DNA from: Flavobacterium sp. H122 | GTDB taxonomy: Bacteria; Bacteroidota; Bacteroidia; Flavobacteriales; Flavobacteriaceae | Direction: 5' to 3' | Assembly: GCF_004959765.1 (NCBI RefSeq) | Contig: NZ_SJZD01000003.1 | Location: 218,367-282,366 of the forward strand | DNA: 64,000 nucleotides | Part shown: piece by piece, positions 60,173 to 64,000 of the stretch | Position numbering within the stretch: position 1 is the stretch's first letter | Layout of the letters: each line of letters opens with the position of its first letter | Notes under the pieces: generated by a model | The model's input: only the letters and a program-made list of their open reading frames with translations | What the model was told of the DNA's origin: nothing | The model's database searches: none | Program-made: the position numbers and the translations under genes

Positions 60173-63100
60173 ATGAATAAAAAAATAGAAAAAGAGACTT
60201 TTTCTAATAGAAAATACACTCTTAACATGCCTCAAATGCATTGGGGGGGGATGTCTGAAAATTGGTTGTTGAAAGAATTAGGGGATATGCATTGGGCCAT
60301 GATATCTGAAGGCTTAGGTGTTGAATCAGACAAGTTGATTGATGTTAATGGAGAACGACTTTATTCAAGCTTTGTTCGACTTCGTTGGGAAAGTAGTGTT
60401 AGTCTATTTACAGTTAAAGAAAATCAAGAAATAACCTTAAATAGCAAATTATCACGTTATGGAAGCAAAATGTTTTTTAGTGATAGTAATGTGATTTTTT
60501 CTGATAAAAAGCTATCAGCTTCTTTGATGTCTGTTTTTTCTTCTAGAACAGATGAAGATAATAAAGCATTAAAAAAAGGAACACCTCTGGTTTCAGATCC
60601 TGATAATATAAGAAAGCATAATAAATTACCTCTTTTCGCTTCAGAGTATCTTAATTTAAAAAAGGACTTTCTTTTATCTGCCGAAAATTTTAAAAATACA
60701 ACTATAGAATTATCAGGAGTTTTATTTCGGATAGACGAAAAGCCTATTTATACTCAGGATTATACGATTGAACCTTTTGATGATATCAATGGAGTTGGTT
60801 TGATTTATTTTGCTTCATATTCTAAAATTAGTGATAAGTGTGAGCGTAATTATTTTCATGAACAAAATATTGGGAATAAAAAATGGAAAGATTGGGCATA
60901 CAATAGCTCCTGTCTGGCAAGAGATATATTTTATTTTGGCAATGCTAATCCAAATGAAGAGTTAGTCTATCAATTGGAAGTTTGTAGGTTGATTGATGAT
61001 ACTAAAGTTCAAATGTCATCCTCTCTTTATCGTAAATCTGATGGACAGTTAATAGCTAAGATTTTCACGATTAAAGAATTTTCTGGATTAATACACCTGC
61101 ATTCTGTAAATAAAAAAACAATAAAGGAAATGGTAAAAAAAGAAGTCCATTTGTCAAAAAAAAATGCTACAGGCAGGGAAACAGAAAGAAACGAAAATAT
61201 ATTCGTAAAATCATCTGATCTTGAAAAAGTAAAAAATACGATTTATGATAGAGAAGCAACTGATAAAATAATTATTGAATTTTTCTCTTCCATGTTGGAA
61301 GGAGAGGTTATCAATGAATCAACAGATTTAAGATTACTGGGGATAGAGTCTTTGATATATATGGAACTTTCTGAACATTTGAATAGTAAACTCCAGATCC
61401 GAAGCAATCCCAGTCGATTTTATGGATTGTCTACCGTGAAAGAGATCACTGATTATCTATTAAGTGAAAATAATGTAAATGTAATCACTCCCAAAAAAAA
61501 TGTTTTAGTTGAACAAATTGAAAAAAAGTCTAATGAGGATTCTTTTGATGTTGCTATTATTGGTTCATCTTTTCGTTTTCCAGGAGCTAATAGCAAAGAA
61601 GACCTTTGGAAACTGTTAATAGAAGAAAAGTCTCAGATCAGTTCCACACCTCAAGATAGATTTAAATGGCCATTATGGGTTGATTTAAATTCAACACATG
61701 AAGGAATTAACCGAGCTGGATATATTAATGAGATAGATAAATTTGATGCTTCTTTTTTCAGAATCTCACCACGTGATGCAGAATTAATGGATCCGCAACA
61801 GAGAATATTGCTTGAGCTTACGTGGGAATTGTTAGAAGAATCAGGGTATAAAGCTTCAGAAATAAAAGGGAATAAAACGGGTGTTTTTATAGGGGCATCC
61901 GGAAGTGATTATGAACTCTTGTTAAGAGAAGATAAAAAGGATGAAACATTAACCAGTACAGGTACTTCGTTAGCAATACTAGCTAATAGGTTGTCTTATT
62001 TTTATGATTTTAACGGACCTAGTATTCAGATTGATACAGCTTGTTCCTCATCTTTAGTGGCTGTTCATGAAGCTATAAACTCTCTAAAATTAGGAGATTG
62101 CTCCCAAGTTATTGTTGGTGGAATTAATTTGATTTGTCATCCATCGAAAAGTTTGTCATATCATCAATCTAATATGTTGAGTGTTGATGGTAAATGTAAG
62201 GCATTTGATGAAAAAGCAAATGGATATGTTCGAGGAGAAGGTGCGGCGTTACTTTTTCTAAAACCTTTATCAAAAGCAGTGGAAGATGGAGATACAATTC
62301 AAGGAATTATTAAAGGTTCAGCTGTTAATAATGGAGGTCAATCGGGTGGGTTAACAGTGCCTAACCCTGAAAAACAAAGCGAACTTTTAAAAGAAGTATA
62401 TGAACGGGCAAAAATAGATATCACTACTGTTAGTTATATCGAGGCACACGGAACAGGAACAAGTTTGGGTGACCCTATCGAAATAACTGGATTAACGAAA
62501 TCGTTTCATTATTTAAATGAATCCACAACAAGTTCAGCTTGGTGTGGAATTGGATCTGTCAAAACAAATTTAGGTCATTTAGAAGCGGCTGCCGGGATGG
62601 CTGGAATATTAAAAGTATTACTGTCAATGAAAAATAGGCAGTTACCGGCAACAATAAATTTTGAAAAACTGAATTCAAAGATAGAATTACAAGGGAGCCC
62701 ATTTTATATTCATTGTAAAACAACATTATGGGGAGTAGAATTTCCAAACAGTCCATTAAGAGCTGGTATCAGTAGTTTTGGAATTGGCGGGACCAATGCA
62801 CACATTGTTATAGAAGAGTACCGTCCAGAGCCCAAAGATCAGTATGCAGGTACTTCTCCTGCAGTTATTCTTCTTTCTGCCAGGAATAAGGAGAGGCTTT
62901 ATGATCAGGTGTTGAATTTAAAGCAGTATCTGAGTTCAAACTTAAGCACAAACCTTTACGATATAGCCTATACCTTACAGGTAGGCAGAGAGGCTATGGA
63001 AGAGAGACTGGCTTTTGTTTGCGTTGATGTACCAGAGCTTTTAAAACATCTTACCGGTTATCTTGAAGGAAAGTCATCGGATTATCTTAGCGGGAATATC

Positions 63101-64000
63101 AAAAAAGAGAAGTCGGATTTTTTATTGAACGGCGGAGCTGGACAGGCTTATATTGATTATGCTTTATCACATAAGGAAATCGGTGCATTGGCACAGTTAT
63201 GGGTAAAAGGTGTTAGTGTCGACTGGTATCTGCTGTATCCTGACAATAAGCCTGAAAAGATCAGTCTGCCGTCTTATCCTTTTGCCAGAGAGCGGTATTG
63301 GATTCCTGAGCAGGCTGAGCCTGCAGTATACTTTAGCGCAGGCAGGCTGCATCCGTTGCTTCACAGCAACAGTTCAAATTTTAAAGAGCAAAAATATACA
63401 AGTGTTTACACAGGCAGAGAGTCTTTCTTTACGGATCATCAAGTACAAGGAGAAATGATATTGCCTGGTGTTGCTTATCTGGAACTTGCCCGGGAAGCGG
63501 GTGCGCAGTCTCTGGAGGCGGCAGTTACCCAACTCAGGGAGGTAAGCTGGTTACGTCCTATCCGTGTAAAGGGTACCCCAGAGAAGGTTGAGATCAGTCT
63601 TTACCCTTCGGGTGATGATGTTGCTTATGAGGTTTATACGCAAAGCCAAGGGGTTGAACAGTTGCATAGTCAGGGAATTCTTAGTGTAAAAGATCAGGCT
63701 GTACCTGAAAATCAGGATTTAGTATCAATTAAAAACAGGCTAAAACAAACCAAGGAAGGGGCATCATGTTATAGGCTATTTAGAGAGAGAGGGATTGATT
63801 TTGGTACAAGCTTCCAGGGGATAGAACTTTTTTACTATAGTGAAACTGAAGCCCTTTCCAGAATCAGTCTTCCTAAACAGCAGGGCTGTGTTCTTACGCC
63901 TGGAATACTGGATAGTGCTATCCAAACCTGTATCGCCTGGGTCAATTTTGATCAGGGAAATACAGGTTTAGAAGTACCTTTTAGCGTAAGAGAAGTTACT
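60173..64000 (+). CDS. Trans-AT-type polyketide synthase, LnmK-like loading domain-ACP-KS-DH (3' end outside window)
   Basis: 1276 codons are visible and the frame is open at the end. Residues about 18-310 resemble the LnmK/Pnap_2097 family (MPQMHWGGMSENWLLKELGD; double hot-dog acyltransferase/decarboxylase). An ACP follows at about 365-435 with the phosphopantetheine Ser393 in LGIESL. The KS spans about 458-882 with C624 (DTACSSSL), H759 (EAHGTGT) and H802 (NLGHLEAAAG), so it is condensation-competent. A linker without an AT domain leads to SLPSYPFARERYWIPEQ, then a DH from about 1057 with H1089 (HQVQGEMILP) and D1247 (LDSAIQT), both catalytic. The absence of AT means a separate acyltransferase is needed. 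The product is unknown. Confidence 0.88.
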   Translation, partial: MNKKIEKETFSNRKYTLNMPQMHWGGMSENWLLKELGDMHWAMISEGLGVESDKLIDVNGERLYSSFVRLRWESSVSLFTVKENQEITLNSKLSRYGSKMFFSDSNVIFSDKKLSASLMSVFSSRTDEDNKALKKGTPLVSDPDNIRKHNKLPLFASEYLNLKKDFLLSAENFKNTTIELSGVLFRIDEKPIYTQDYTIEPFDDINGVGLIYFASYSKISDKCERNYFHEQNIGNKKWKDWAYNSSCLARDIFYFGNANPNEELVYQLEVCRLIDDTKVQMSSSLYRKSDGQLIAKIFTIKEFSGLIHLHSVNKKTIKEMVKKEVHLSKKNATGRETERNENIFVKSSDLEKVKNTIYDREATDKIIIEFFSSMLEGEVINESTDLRLLGIESLIYMELSEHLNSKLQIRSNPSRFYGLSTVKEITDYLLSENNVNVITPKKNVLVEQIEKKSNEDSFDVAIIGSSFRFPGANSKEDLWKLLIEEKSQISSTPQDRFKWPLWVDLNSTHEGINRAGYINEIDKFDASFFRISPRDAELMDPQQRILLELTWELLEESGYKASEIKGNKTGVFIGASGSDYELLLREDKKDETLTSTGTSLAILANRLSYFYDFNGPSIQIDTACSSSLVAVHEAINSLKLGDCSQVIVGGINLICHPSKSLSYHQSNMLSVDGKCKAFDEKANGYVRGEGAALLFLKPLSKAVEDGDTIQGIIKGSAVNNGGQSGGLTVPNPEKQSELLKEVYERAKIDITTVSYIEAHGTGTSLGDPIEITGLTKSFHYLNESTTSSAWCGIGSVKTNLGHLEAAAGMAGILKVLLSMKNRQLPATINFEKLNSKIELQGSPFYIHCKTTLWGVEFPNSPLRAGISSFGIGGTNAHIVIEEYRPEPKDQYAGTSPAVILLSARNKERLYDQVLNLKQYLSSNLSTNLYDIAYTLQVGREAMEERLAFVCVDVPELLKHLTGYLEGKSSDYLSGNIKKEKSDFLLNGGAGQAYIDYALSHKEIGALAQLWVKGVSVDWYLLYPDNKPEKISLPSYPFARERYWIPEQAEPAVYFSAGRLHPLLHSNSSNFKEQKYTSVYTGRESFFTDHQVQGEMILPGVAYLELAREAGAQSLEAAVTQLREVSWLRPIRVKGTPEKVEISLYPSGDDVAYEVYTQSQGVEQLHSQGILSVKDQAVPENQDLVSIKNRLKQTKEGASCYRLFRERGIDFGTSFQGIELFYYSETEALSRISLPKQQGCVLTPGILDSAIQTCIAWVNFDQGNTGLEVPFSVREVT

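Overview
The window is from a low-GC member of the Bacteroidetes, most likely Flavobacterium or a close relative. The evidence is the gliding gene gldD beside ssb and mutY, type IX secretion (Por) C-terminal tails, promoters of the TTG-N19-TAnnTTTG type, few Shine-Dalgarno sequences, an exonuclease-DnaE fusion, and flavobacterial forms of the ribosomal proteins. No rRNA, CRISPR array or intact insertion sequence was seen.

Layout. 1-1026 is the start of a minus-strand glutaryl-CoA-dehydrogenase-like gene that runs off the window. 1287-13177 is a peptide-export island. It holds two paralogous 524-residue fusions (catalytically dead C39-like domain, VKOR, thioredoxin), ten small cysteine-rich peptides with near-identical GG-type leaders and very different cores, a membrane TPR/AraC regulator, a cysteine-free Thr-rich GG peptide on the other strand, and a C39-peptidase ABC exporter with its HlyD partner. 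13293-24648 is mostly housekeeping: trmN6, rimM, rpsP, an RRM protein, an FAD sugar-lactone-type oxidase, dnaE and a beta-barrel protein. 24818-32428 holds trxA, secreted proteins, a DUF58 protein, and a tandem GIY-YIG array between two identical tRNA-Asp genes, then a large T9SS-exported protein. 32468-36879 holds gldD, ssb, mutY, an HU-like gene, a 30-residue basic protein and RNase G. 37033-50684 is a complete 14-gene nuo operon interrupted by an ORF6N-domain gene. 51008-51549 is a second, transporter-less set of three Cys-rich peptides. 51639-58984 holds queD, rpmA, rplU, a thioredoxin-fold protein, two unusual sensor-like proteins, a TatD hydrolase, an acyltransferase, asparaginase and tRNA-Ser. 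After 1.2 kb without a confident gene, 60173-64000 is the 5' end of a trans-AT-type polyketide synthase (LnmK-like loading domain, ACP, KS, DH).

How the parts may work together. In the island the obvious chain is peptide synthesis, leader recognition and cleavage by the C39 ABC exporter, passage through HlyD, and disulfide formation by VKOR-Trx. All twelve cores of the Cys-rich peptides, in both clusters, carry an even number of cysteines. The most novel signal is a small RNA element found four times: 5-6 bp hairpins whose loop pairs with a downstream UUGGGA-type strand, giving a classical H-type pseudoknot 26-31 nt before a peptide start codon. The stems covary between copies, and one copy lies about 42 kb away in front of the second peptide cluster, so the two clusters are probably one regulon. 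All functional links are inferences from sequence; nothing was searched against a database.
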